DNA of 64,000 nucleotides from Uranotaenia lowii. Its lineage: Eukaryota > Arthropoda > Insecta > Diptera > Culicidae. Shown here one piece after another: positions 11,580 through 20,243 of the stretch. Position 1 is the first letter of the stretch. Each line of letters begins with the position of its first letter. The position numbers and the translations under genes were made by a program. The stretch spans positions 328,991,920 through 329,055,919 of the forward strand of contig NC_073692.1 in NCBI RefSeq assembly GCF_029784155.1, in the 5' to 3' direction. The notes under the pieces were generated by a model that did no database searches, was not told where the DNA came from, and worked only from the letters and a program-made list of their open reading frames with translations.

Positions 11580-12640
11580 GATAGAATTATGATTTTTTGT
11601 CAGTAAATTGTTAACAGTTCTTTCGAATCTTTAAGCATTGAAAGCTCGTGATTACATTATCGTAGAAAAATCAGCTAGAGGATACCTAAAACACGTTATT
11701 ACGACCTTCGAGCAAGTTTTTTTTCTCGCTTCCATTTTTCCACTGTTCATGTATTGCATCCCGACAAACATCACATCTCTGACGGATGCACTGGAAGGCT
11801 GGAATTCATTATTCATCTAGATTTACTGAGAGAGCGAGACTTTACGGACCTTGTACCTTGCCCTCCTGACTTTGTCCTGGCGGAGAAATCCTGTTCCGCA
11901 TTTGCACCCAGTTGTTTGACGAAAGATCTAACGAGAGGACTTTTCTATCACAACTAACGGGAAAACCCATCTCATTTCTAAAACATGTTTATTGCACATA
12001 ACAAACAGAAACTAACCCCGCAGGGTGTCCAGAGCTGTCATTCAGCAGCTGGCAACTTTATCCTCTCGACTAAGCTGCCGGTTTCTCAGTTTTTCGAACA
12101 GGCGGACCAGGACTAGGTTAACAGTGTGCCCTCCTCACGAAGTACAACTGCATATACTGTAAACTGCTCCCCCGTGCTGGGAAAACTGAATCGAAGTAAA
12201 ACTGTTTCACTATGTCAAATGGAACTGATGACGGCGACCGGTGTAAATAGCGAAACTCGGTCCTGATTCCTCGAATCCGGCCCGGTTGCCCTTTTAACTG
12301 ACCAAGGACAGCAAGGTAGTTGCGGATTCAACGAGCTTGTAAGGTATCGGTGAACGAACAACATCAAAATAAACAGACACCGATTGATACTCTATTATTA
12401 AATTCCAATCGGCTTTTCCGGTAGGTGATGAGCGGGGACTTCCATTGGGTGACAGTTTTAAAGGTTGACAGGTAAAGTTTATTGATGGATTTTTCACTGA
12501 GCAGGGGTTGACAAGGTTATATTCATTGGATTGTATTAGAAATTTTGCAATTCTGTATGTATTCATAGAAATAATAATATCTTTTTGTATTAGTTTTAAC
12601 AAAACAAAAAAAAAAACGATTATGAACGATTATGGGATTC
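11580..12640. other. Unique sequence downstream of the satellite
   Basis: About 1 kb with no recognisable gene, transposon end or repeat. It is GC-richer in 11820-12300. Frames of 60-102 codons on both strands show no domain. Confidence 0.35.
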
Positions 12641-12949
12641 TTGTGGACGAAAATTATTAAAGATTATTCTTATGGCAACGCATCCCGCACAGGCCTCGTT
12701 TCGCAAGCCAAACAGGTCCCGGGATAAGGAAGGAGGCATCCTGACGAACAATCGTGAGGTGATCACTGACGTAGCCAACGACGTAGAGGAGCCACTCCCA
12801 ACGATGAATGAAGTTAAGGAAGCAATTTCCAGTTGAAGTTGGCCAATTGCGTACACGGATCTGGGATTCTTAACAGCTACCGGAGGAGTTGAAGAAGGAG
12901 GTAATATGCTCCTTCTATAAGAAGATTACAAATTGGACTGTAAGAACTA

Positions 12950-13903
12950 CCGTCAACTGGGGCAACATGCAACAATTTTCAACTTCAATAGCTTCTAAAA
13001 AACTTATGTTCACAGTTAATTGTATCCTTTATGCATCAAAAGTTTAAAGGATGCTGGGGCATCAAATTGGCGTAATTAAAAAAAATTATTGGTTTCTTCA
13101 GTTATTTTTAATTTTCTAAAAACATGCGATTTTCACCCTCCTTAGAAAATGGGGTAACTTGCAACAAACTTTGTTTTTAATGAAACATCTTATGAACACG
13201 TACGAAAATTCATAGTTTTTAATATATTTGTGATGTCTTAAAGACCATTAAGCATGACAACACCATTTGGAATAGTTTTTGGGTCTGCAAAAACAAATTT
13301 TCACATTTTTCCTGAAAATAAGGATGCTGCATACATTTAGGGGTTAAATAATACTACGAGAAATTCTAAAAACTGAAATCATCAAAATAAATGTTTGGAT
13401 GAATGAAATTCAAATGTTTACAAACGCGTGATGCAAAACATTCATATTCCAACAAATGGAAACGGGATTTACAAGATATTTCTTTGATTTGCATTTTGTT
13501 GCATTTAACCCCAGACACCTAACTGAATATTAAAAATATTCATTCAAAAAAATTGGGTGATTGTTCGAAAACAATTTTTACACCAACAATGTTGGTATAA
13601 CATAAGGAAACCTGTAAAAAGTTTTTAGGTAATTTTATCAAGCCGATCCGTCATACTGAGAAAGGTTTTTTTCGGTATCAAAAAATGTTAAAATTTGTAC
13701 ATTTATTGCTCGATTTTTCAAATTTTACATGAAAAGAAAAAACTTAAGACAACTAGCTTAAGATGCGAGAAATTATGTCATCATCATTTTGTTATCATTA
13801 AAAGATAACTTTCTTACAATACATTAAATTAAAAATTTATTCAATGTAGTGTTACATAAATGTTGCATCGAACCCCGCTGTTGCATGATGCCCCGTTTGA
13901 CGG
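12950..13903. mobile_element. 954-bp TA-flanked MITE inside the older RTE
   Basis: The left end starts CCGTCAACTGGGGCAACATG. The reverse complement of the right end starts CCGTCAAACGGGGCATCATG. The terminal repeat continues through CAACA, giving about 25 bp. TA dinucleotides flank both ends (12948-12949 and 13904-13905). Removing the element and one TA rejoins the host RT reading across the asparagine-tyrosine-arginine of its KNYR motif, so the boundaries are exact. The interior is AT-rich and non-coding. It is related in ends and length to the element at 46997-47932. TA duplications fit the Tc1/mariner or a related TA-inserting superfamily. Confidence 0.88.
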
Positions 13904-14219
13904 TACCGAGTGATCACTGCAATGTCCTCAATACCGCCTACAAAGTTTTGTCCCGAATCTTACTTCGCCGCCTACGGCCACAAGCAAACAGATTTGTTGG
14001 AAGTCGGCTTCATAGACAGACAGACCTTTACACTACGACAAATCCTAAAAAAACGTGAACACAAAGTCCCAAGGCATTATCTATACATCGACTTTAAAGC
14101 CGCATACGACATGATCGACCGTGACGGGACATGGAAAAGGTTGGATGAGAACGGATTTTCCAAGAAGCTGAACAGCCTGATCAAGGCGACAATGGCCCAG
14201 CAAGAAAAATATTCATTAT

Positions 14220-14300
14220 AGTTCATTTTCCGCTTCGCAGCGAAATAAATCCGAAGCGGCCCGCCTCGAATTTATTTCGCTGCGAAGCGGAAAATGAACT
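14220..14300. repeat. Perfect 31-bp inverted repeat (hairpin)
   Basis: Arms 14220-14250 and 14270-14300 are perfect reverse complements over 31 bp, beginning AGTTCATTTTCCGCTTCGCA, with a 19-base loop CCGAAGCGGCCCGCCTCGA. The GC-rich hairpin sits in the lost RT region of the older retrotransposon, and the reading on either side does not rejoin cleanly. It could be a very small foldback insertion or a replication-generated palindrome. Confidence 0.95.
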
Positions 14301-15131
14301 TAAAAATCACTGGGGGATGGCACGTGAATTTCGGATGAATTGTAGAGTTCATTCAAATGACACAGTGTGCTTAGAAAAAGTGATGGTCTTTCCTACATGA
14401 TGTTCCACGTGGCGCTAAAAGGTGTCATTCGACGAGCCCACCGCCTATCTACCTCAACATAAAACGCGAAGCAGGAAGGATTGGGTTAATGATTGATACG
14501 ACCAAGACGAAGTATATACTAGCCTGAGGGTCCGAGATCGACCGAACCCGCTTGTCCAGCAATGACAAGGTCACGATCGATGGCGACGAGCTGGAGATAG
14601 TCAAAAACTGTGTCTATCTCGACTCACTGGTGACCGCAGACAATGACATCAGCCGTAAGATCGCCGGGAAGTCGTGCATACTGTAGACTCCACAAGCAAC
14701 TGCGGTCGACAAGACTTAGCTCTCGCACAAAGTGTGTACATGACGCTCATTAGACAGGTTTTTCGCTACAGGCACAAGCCATGGATATCGCTCAAGGAGG
14801 ACCTGTGCACGTTAGGAGAATTCGAGCGGTGAGTGTTAAGAACCATCTTTGGCGGCGTACAGGTAGAACGGAGTGTAGAGGCGAAGAATGAACCACAAGC
14901 TTGCGCGACTCTACAGCGAACCCAGTATCCAGAAGATAGTGAAGGCTGGCTGGATACGCTGGGCAGGACATGATGCGAGAATCCCGGACAACTGTCCTGC
15001 AAAACAGATCAGGGGCGCAACGAACGAGGTGGTTAGACCAAGTGTAGTATGATCTGGCGAATGTAAGATGTCCGAGAAGTTGGAGAACGATTGCCATGGA
15101 CCGAGTGTATTTTAGCAATTATGTGTTCATC

Positions 15132-15149
15132 AAGTTATGTCGTAAACGG
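15132..15149 (+). repeat. 5' target-site duplication of the younger RTE
   Basis: AAGTTATGTCGTAAACGG recurs at 20182-20200 as AAGTTATGTCGTGAAACGG, differing by one inserted base. The two copies flank the complete RTE element. In the older RTE the joined reading continues as KLCRETEYYENE and a stop, showing the host sequence before insertion. Confidence 0.9.
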
Positions 15150-15166
15150 CTGGTAAACGGTGGATA

Positions 15167-15505
15167 ATGTGCAACACGAGACCCCATAGTGGTCATATCA
15201 CCACTTATTCACAACTCCTATCTCTACCTCCCCGCGGTGCCGGCTGGGGTGCGAGTAACCTAAGCGGAGATCGGGTACCCAACCCCGGTGGATGCTTTGG
15301 TCGCATGCAGACTGAGAAGGTGGCCGCACGCGTCTGTTCCCCAGGTCAGGGGCGGCGTGCAACAACAACCGAGCGTCTGTTCTCCAGGTCAGGGGCGGCT
15401 CAAACAGCGTCTGTCTTGCAGCAAGCGGCTGAATTTATGAAATGCGGCTCCCGCCAGCTAAGTCCAAGATGGCAGCCCCATCGCGGGATAGGGACTTTAG
15501 GCTAA
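15167..15505 (+). CDS. Short leader ORF of the younger RTE (112 aa)
   Basis: A 112-codon frame begins 18 bases after the 5' boundary of the element and overlaps the start of the endonuclease frame at 15442 in a different phase. Its residues are arginine-, glycine- and serine-rich (for example LSLPPRGAGWG), with no recognised domain. RTE elements often have a short, poorly conserved ORF or only a leader here, so translation is uncertain. It may simply be 5' untranslated sequence with ribosome-shift potential. Confidence 0.35.
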   Translation: MCNTRPHSGHITTYSQLLSLPPRGAGWGASNLSGDRVPNPGGCFGRMQTEKVAARVCSPGQGRRATTTERLFSRSGAAQTASVLQQAAEFMKCGSRQLSPRWQPHRGIGTLG

Positions 15506-16504
15506 CAACCTACTGCTCCCGATTTGAAATTGTTACGGAATCCGAAAGAAATGACCGACCTGGAACTTTGGCGACGACTTTTAGCATGAAAACACGGACA
15601 CGAATTGGAACTTGGAATGTTTTAACCCTTGCCCAACAAGGCAAACTGGAACAACTTGCTAGAGAGGCTAGCCGCCTCAAGCTTGAAATTCTGGGACTGA
15701 GCGAAGTCCGTTGGCCTAATACTGGAGAACACAAGACACAATCCGGGCAAGTCCTGCTTTACTCTGGCATACGAGGAGAACATGCTACTCGGGAACGAGG
15801 AGTTGATTTCCTGTTAAGCCCGCAGGCCTACGCGGCCCTCATTAGATGGGAACCGATAAACGAAAGAATAATCGTAGCCAGATTTAGAACACGGGTTAGA
15901 AACCTTAATATGGTCCAGTGTTATGCGCCAACTGACGTTGCCGACTTGCAGGAGAAAGAGCAGTTTTACAGTCAACTGAACAGCGTGGTAGAGAAAATTC
16001 CGAAGGGTGACATTCAAATCCATTTGGGCGACTTCAACGCAAAGATTGGCTCCGACAATCAAGACCTTGAGCGCATCATGGGGCGCCATGGCCTAGGACA
16101 GATGAGCGAAAACGGAGAGCTGTTTGTAGAATTTTTTGGCAACAACAACATGGTGATCGGTGGATTGCTCTTTCCCCATCGACCAGCACATAAGGTCACT
16201 TGGGTATCCCGAGATGGCCGAACAGAAAATCAAATTGACCACATCTGCATCAGCCGAAAACGGAGAAGGAGCCTTCTTGATGTCCGCAACAAACGAAGCG
16301 CAGACATTGCATCTGACCATCACCTCGTCCTTGGCGAGATACGACTGAGAGTTGCACGTGTCCAACGGCGCGAGGAGAAAGTCGGATGTCGATACGACGT
16401 CCGCCGGTTGGAGAATCCAGAGGTGAAAAGGACATACGTTGAACAGCTAGAATCCCGAGCCTCGGAGCTGCCGACAGACGGAACAGTCGAAGAACAGTGG
16501 TGTG
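15442..16504 (+). pseudogene. Apurinic-type endonuclease domain of the younger RTE (N-terminal half of ORF)
   Basis: The frame starting at 15442 contains a more likely functional methionine at 15586 (MKTRTRIGTWNVLTLAQQGK). The APE-like endonuclease nicks target DNA to prime reverse transcription. Seen motifs, in order, are GTWNV with the metal-site Asn, LGLSEVRW with the catalytic Glu, VQCYAPT, LGDFNAKIG with the Asp/Asn pair, NQIDHICIS and SDHHLV with the terminal Asp-His. All key residues appear intact. The reading is cut after TVEEQW by the LTR/TRIM at 16505 and continues at 18165. In the uninterrupted form this would be one endonuclease-RT polypeptide. Confidence 0.88.
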
Positions 16505-16744
16505 TGTCGTGATTTTACAAATCTCAATTCAGAGATTCACTTAAACACGTCTGTCGCTCGCAAGAATAGATCAATGACTGACTTTATTTTGCTTGTTTGT
16601 CAAGTGCTGCCAAAATAGCAAATGTTCTCATAGAAATTTATTTTATTTTATTCATCTACAGTGTTGCCGAATACAACTAATATTTTATTTTATTCCTAAT
16701 TAAATTTGATTTATTTTCTGTATATTCTTCATCTCATCCCTACA
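16505..16744 (-). repeat. 3' LTR (minus orientation) of the TRIM element
   Basis: This 240-bp repeat is nearly identical to 17925-18164; visible differences are single bases such as CAAATCTC/CGAATCTC and ATTTTGCTTG/GTTTTGTTTG. Few differences imply a recent insertion relative to the surrounding degenerate repeats. Confidence 0.92.
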
Positions 16745-17300
16745 TTCCTTCTCACCTCTATTCCTAATTAAAACTTTTCACACATCAACATTTGTTTTTT
16801 TTTCTTTAGTGCAAAATTTTATTTACCAAATATCCTCAATTTTTACTCCATATTCCACATCTTAATTCTCCATCCTACAAATTTTATTTAATTTCTGCTT
16901 ATCCTTCATCACATTTCTACATTCCTTCTCAACTTTATTTTCAATAGAATCTTTAATTTACCGACTTTTGTTTTTCTAAAATACAAAATTTTATATCCCA
17001 AATATCCCTCATCTCAATTCTACATTCCATTCTCTGCAAAAGCTTTTCAAATCTTTTTTTTTTTGGCATATTCTTCATTTCATCCGAAAATATTCTTCAC
17101 AAAAACCTTCCCAATTCGTGCTTTCTCTGTCGCTCTGCTTTTATTTACCAGAGCCGGAACAATCCGCAAAAAAAAACATTTTTAGCAACAGCTTTCTCAA
17201 ACTGTGCTTTCCTTGTTACTCTGTCTCTGTTTACAAGAGCCGGAATAATTCGATAGTATTCTAAGAAACAGCCTGCCCAACCAGAAGGCTTATTCAAAAC

Positions 17301-17895
17301 AAACAATCAGCAGCAGCAGCCTTAAATATCTGGGCTTTTCAGGAGCAATTCCGTCTTATTTCCACCGGAAGGCCAAATCAAAACAATCAGCAGCAGCAGC
17401 CTTAAATATCTGGGCTTTTCAGGGGCAATTCCGTCTTATTTCACCGGAAGGCCAAATCAAAACAATCAACAGCAGCAGCCTTAAATATCTGCGCTTTTCA
17501 GGGGCAATTCCGTCTTATTTCCACCGGAAGGCCAAATCAAAACATTCAGCAGCAGCAGCCTTAAATATCTGCGCTTTTCAGGGGCAATTCCGTCTTATTT
17601 CCACCGGAAGGCCAAATCAAAACAATCAGCAGCAGCAGCCTTAAATATCTGCGCTTTTCAGGGGCAATTCCGTCTTATTTCCACCGGAAGGCCAAATCAA
17701 AACAATCAGCAGCAGCAGCCTTAAATATCTGCGCTTTTCAGGGGCAATTCCGTCTTATTTCCACCGGAAGGCCAAATCAAAACATTCAGCAGCAGCAGCC
17801 TTAAATATCTGCGCTTTTCAGCGGCAATTCCGTCTTATTTCCACCGGAAGGCCAAATCAAAACAATCAGCAGCAGCAGCCTTAAATATCTGCGCT
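17301..17895. repeat. 80-bp tandem array inside the TRIM
   Basis: The marker CTTAAATATC recurs at 17321, 17401, 17480, 17560, 17640, 17720, 17800 and 17880, giving a period of 80 bp with one 79-bp unit. Each unit includes CAGCAGCAGC, GGGGCAATTCCGTCTTATTT and CCACCGGAAGGCC. Units are nearly identical. The array takes up about half of the internal region. Confidence 0.95.
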
Positions 17896-17924
17896 ATTTG
17901 TGCTTATTCTACCAACCACGCCAT

Positions 17925-18164
17925 TGTCGTGATTTTACGAATCTCAATTCAGAGATTCACTTAAACACGTCTGTCGCTCGCAAGAATAGATCAATGACTG
18001 ACTTTGTTTTGTTTGTTTGTCAAGTGCTGCCAAAATAGCAAATGTTCTCATAGAAATTTATTTTATTTTATTCATCTACAGTGTTGCCAAATACAACTAA
18101 TATTTTATTTTAATCCTAATTAAATTTGATTTATTTTCTGTATATTCTTCATCTCATCCCTACA
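17925..18164 (-). repeat. 5' LTR (minus orientation) of the TRIM element
   Basis: This is the partner of 16505-16744. On the minus strand it is followed within about two bases by a TGG-starting candidate primer-binding site, supporting that this is the 5' LTR. Confidence 0.92.
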
Positions 18165-20165
18165 GTGTGGAATTAAGAATGCCTTTATCACGACGAGCCA
18201 TGGTACTCTCGGTAGAGTTTGTGGAAGAAGGAGTGAATGGATGTCGGATGAAACTTGGAGGATGGTCGATGATCGGAGAAAGGCGAAAGTCGGAATTGAG
18301 CAGGCATGTACCGGGTCAGCCAAAGCAGCCGCCCGCTTACGATATGCGGAGCTGGAAAAGGCAGTTAAACGAGCTTGTAGAAGAGACAAGAGAGCCTGGA
18401 CAAACTCCCTAGCCGAAGAGGGAGAAAGAGCCGCCGCCAATGGAGATATCCGATTACTTTATGACATTTCTCGCCGCCTCAGTGGTGCAAGGACTAATGC
18501 AAGAATGCCGCTGAAAGACCGAGCAGGTCAGTTATTGACCGATCGAACAGATCAGCTCAAACGATGGACTGAGCACTTCGAACAACTCTTCCGAGTCACG
18601 AATAGCGATGGCCCACAAAACCCGCAGCTCGAAGCGCCAACAGTAAGTCGCATAAATGGCGTCAACTCGGAAGCGCCCTCGCTGGCTGAAATAGAAGCGG
18701 CAATCAAAAACATGAAATCCAACAAAGCACCTGGGATCGATTGCATCCCTGCTGAAATGCTGAAAGCCGACCCTGCCCTATCAGCACAAATGTTGCACCG
18801 TCTTTTCGCTGAAATCTGGGACACTGCAACATTCCCGGCCGACTGGATGCAGGGTATCCTCGTAAAGGTCCCGAAGAAAGGAGACCTGACAGAGTGCGGT
18901 AACTGGCGAAGTAAAGCGTTGATCTGAACAACCCTCAAAGTACTCTGCAAAGTGATCCTGAATAGGATCCAGGAGAAAATCGACGCTACACTCCGACGGC
19001 AACAAGCTGGATTCCGATCCGGACGATCATGTGTGGACCACATCACAACGCTACGAATCATACTGGAACAAATCAACGAATTCCAGGACTCTCTTCTGCT
19101 GGTGTTCGTTGATTTCGAAAAAGCATTCGACCGACTTAACCATGAAAACATCTGGGCGGCTCTAAGGCGACGTGGGGTCCCAGAGAAACTAGTCCATCTC
19201 ATCGAAGCACAGAACGAGGCATTTTCGTGCAAGGTCTTGCACGACGGTGTCTTGTCCGAACCAATCCCGGTAACTGCTGGAGTGAGACAAGGATGTATTC
19301 TATCACCGCTACTTTTTCTAATCGTAATGGATGAGATACTGACTGGATCGATCGACTGTGCACCGAACCGAGGATTGCCGTGGAATCCTTCAACAATGGA
19401 GCAACTGAACGACCTTGACCTGGCTGACGATATTGTTTTGCTCGCCCAAACACAACCAGATATGCAGAGCAAACTCGACGACCTCACCGAAAGTTCCAAG
19501 GCAGCAGGTCTCAAAGTCAATGTCGGAAAGACCAAGTCGATGGAGATCAACGCAGGAAATCCCTCCAGTTTCATGGTAGCTGGGCAACAAGTTGAGAAAG
19601 CGGAGTGCTTCCAGTATCTTGGTAGCCAGATAACGCCTGATGGTGGTACCAGAAAAGACATCGAAACCCGGATCAGAAAGGCCCGATTTGCGTTTGCGAG
19701 TCTCCGAAACATCTGGCGGTCACGCCAGATCTCTCTACGAACGAAAATCCGAATCTTCAACTCAAACGTCAAATCCGTATTGCTGTACGGGTGAGAAACT
19801 TGGTGCACATATGCGGTGACGACGCGAAAACTGCAAGTATTTGTAAACCGCTGCCTGCGGAATATCATCCGCGCTTGCAAAAGGCGCTAGAAATCGAGAT
19901 TCGGGAACGTAAGTGGAGATGGATTGGGCACACGCTGCGAAGAGATGAAAACGAGATTTGCAGAGAGGCGCTAGATTGGAATCCAGAAGGTCATCGAAGA
20001 AGAGGCAGACCCAGAAACTCGTGGCGGCGAAGCCTAGCCGCTGAAATCCGAACTGTCGACGAGAATCTTGACTGGGACCAAGTGAAGGCGCTGGCCCCGG
20101 ATCGTCAACAGTGGAGGTCTTTTACCACGGCCCTATGCACCGGAGGATCGGCGCGGGATCATTAA
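18165..20165 (+). pseudogene. Reverse transcriptase and C-terminal part of the younger RTE
   Basis: This continues the endonuclease reading after the TRIM. Seen in order: a linker with GRRSEWMSDETWRMVDDRR; APGIDCIPAEML before the RT; VDFEKAFDRL with motif A Asp; AGVRQGCILSPLLF (motif B); LADDIVLL at 19420-19443, which keeps the two catalytic Asp but has Leu where Phe or Tyr is usual; FQYLGSQIT; and the C-terminal RERKWRWIGHTLRR and GRPRNSWRRS. Lesions: TGA at 18925-18927 within the segment after NWR, TGA at 19792-19794 before ETW, and a deletion with frameshift near 19870-19890. A 442-codon antisense frame overlaps this region and is a shadow. Confidence 0.88.
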
Positions 20166-20181
20166 GTAAAAGTAAGTAAGT

Positions 20182-20243
20182 AAGTTATGTCGTGAAACGG
20201 AATACTATGAAAATGAATAATCGGGTTCTGGCGTTTTGTGAGC
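20182..20243 (+). other. 3' target duplication and tail of the older RTE
   Basis: Positions 20182-20200 duplicate 15132-15149. Reading through gives the last codons of the older RTE ORF and a stop at about 20218-20220. The remaining bases are the host flank of the next element, with TTGTGAGC at 20236-20243 as its left target duplication. Confidence 0.75.

Larger units (their letters stand above)
12650..15131 (+). pseudogene. Older RTE-like non-LTR retrotransposon, degenerate
   Basis: Fragments of a reverse transcriptase ORF read in order along the plus strand. RDKEGGILTNNREVIT and EEPLPTMNEVKEAIS (12719-12835) form the region before the RT. KLDCKNYR (about 12930-12950) is next. LNTAYKVLSRILLRRLRP (from 13928) and, in another frame, YIDFKAAYDMIDRD (from about 14079) carry RT motif A. 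DELEIVKNCVYLDSLVT (about 14588-14640) and later a KEDLCTLGEFER region (14798-14830) form the C-terminal part. Several frameshifts and stops occur, and the YADD box region (about 14220-14400) is lost. It is split by a MITE (12950-13903) and a hairpin (14220-14300), and its 3' end is cut by the younger RTE at 15150, resuming at 20201. The clade assignment is from memory of family motifs. Confidence 0.8.
16505..18164 (-). mobile_element. TRIM-like non-autonomous LTR element, 240-bp LTRs
   Basis: Two direct repeats of 240 bp (16505-16744 and 17925-18164) begin TGTCGTGATTTTAC and end ATCCCTACA, so each is bounded by TG...CA. A perfect 5-bp duplication GTGTG flanks the element (16500-16504 and 18165-18169). 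Read on the minus strand, TGGCGTGGTTGGTAGAA lies about two bases inside the 5' LTR as a candidate primer-binding site, and GAGGTGAGAAGGAA abuts the 3' LTR as a candidate polypurine tract. These fix the likely orientation as minus. There are no gag or pol frames. The interior contains an 80-bp tandem array. Confidence 0.9.
15150..20181 (+). mobile_element. Younger RTE non-LTR retrotransposon, nearly full length
   Basis: The element has a 5' leader, an endonuclease-RT ORF and a 3' tail of AAGTAAGTAAGTAAG, a simple-repeat tail typical of RTE elements. It is flanked by 18/19-bp target duplications (15132-15149 and 20182-20200). Excluding the LTR/TRIM insertion at 16505-18164 and one 5-bp duplication, it is about 3.37 kb, within the usual RTE size range. 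It inserted in the 3' end of an older RTE-like copy. Stops, a 3' deletion and the TRIM make it inactive. Its reading is otherwise well preserved, so it is much younger than its host. Confidence 0.9.

Noticed and set aside
18552..19880. 442-aa minus-strand open frame
   Set aside because: It is the antisense shadow of the plus-strand RTE reverse transcriptase, whose family motifs are all on the plus strand.
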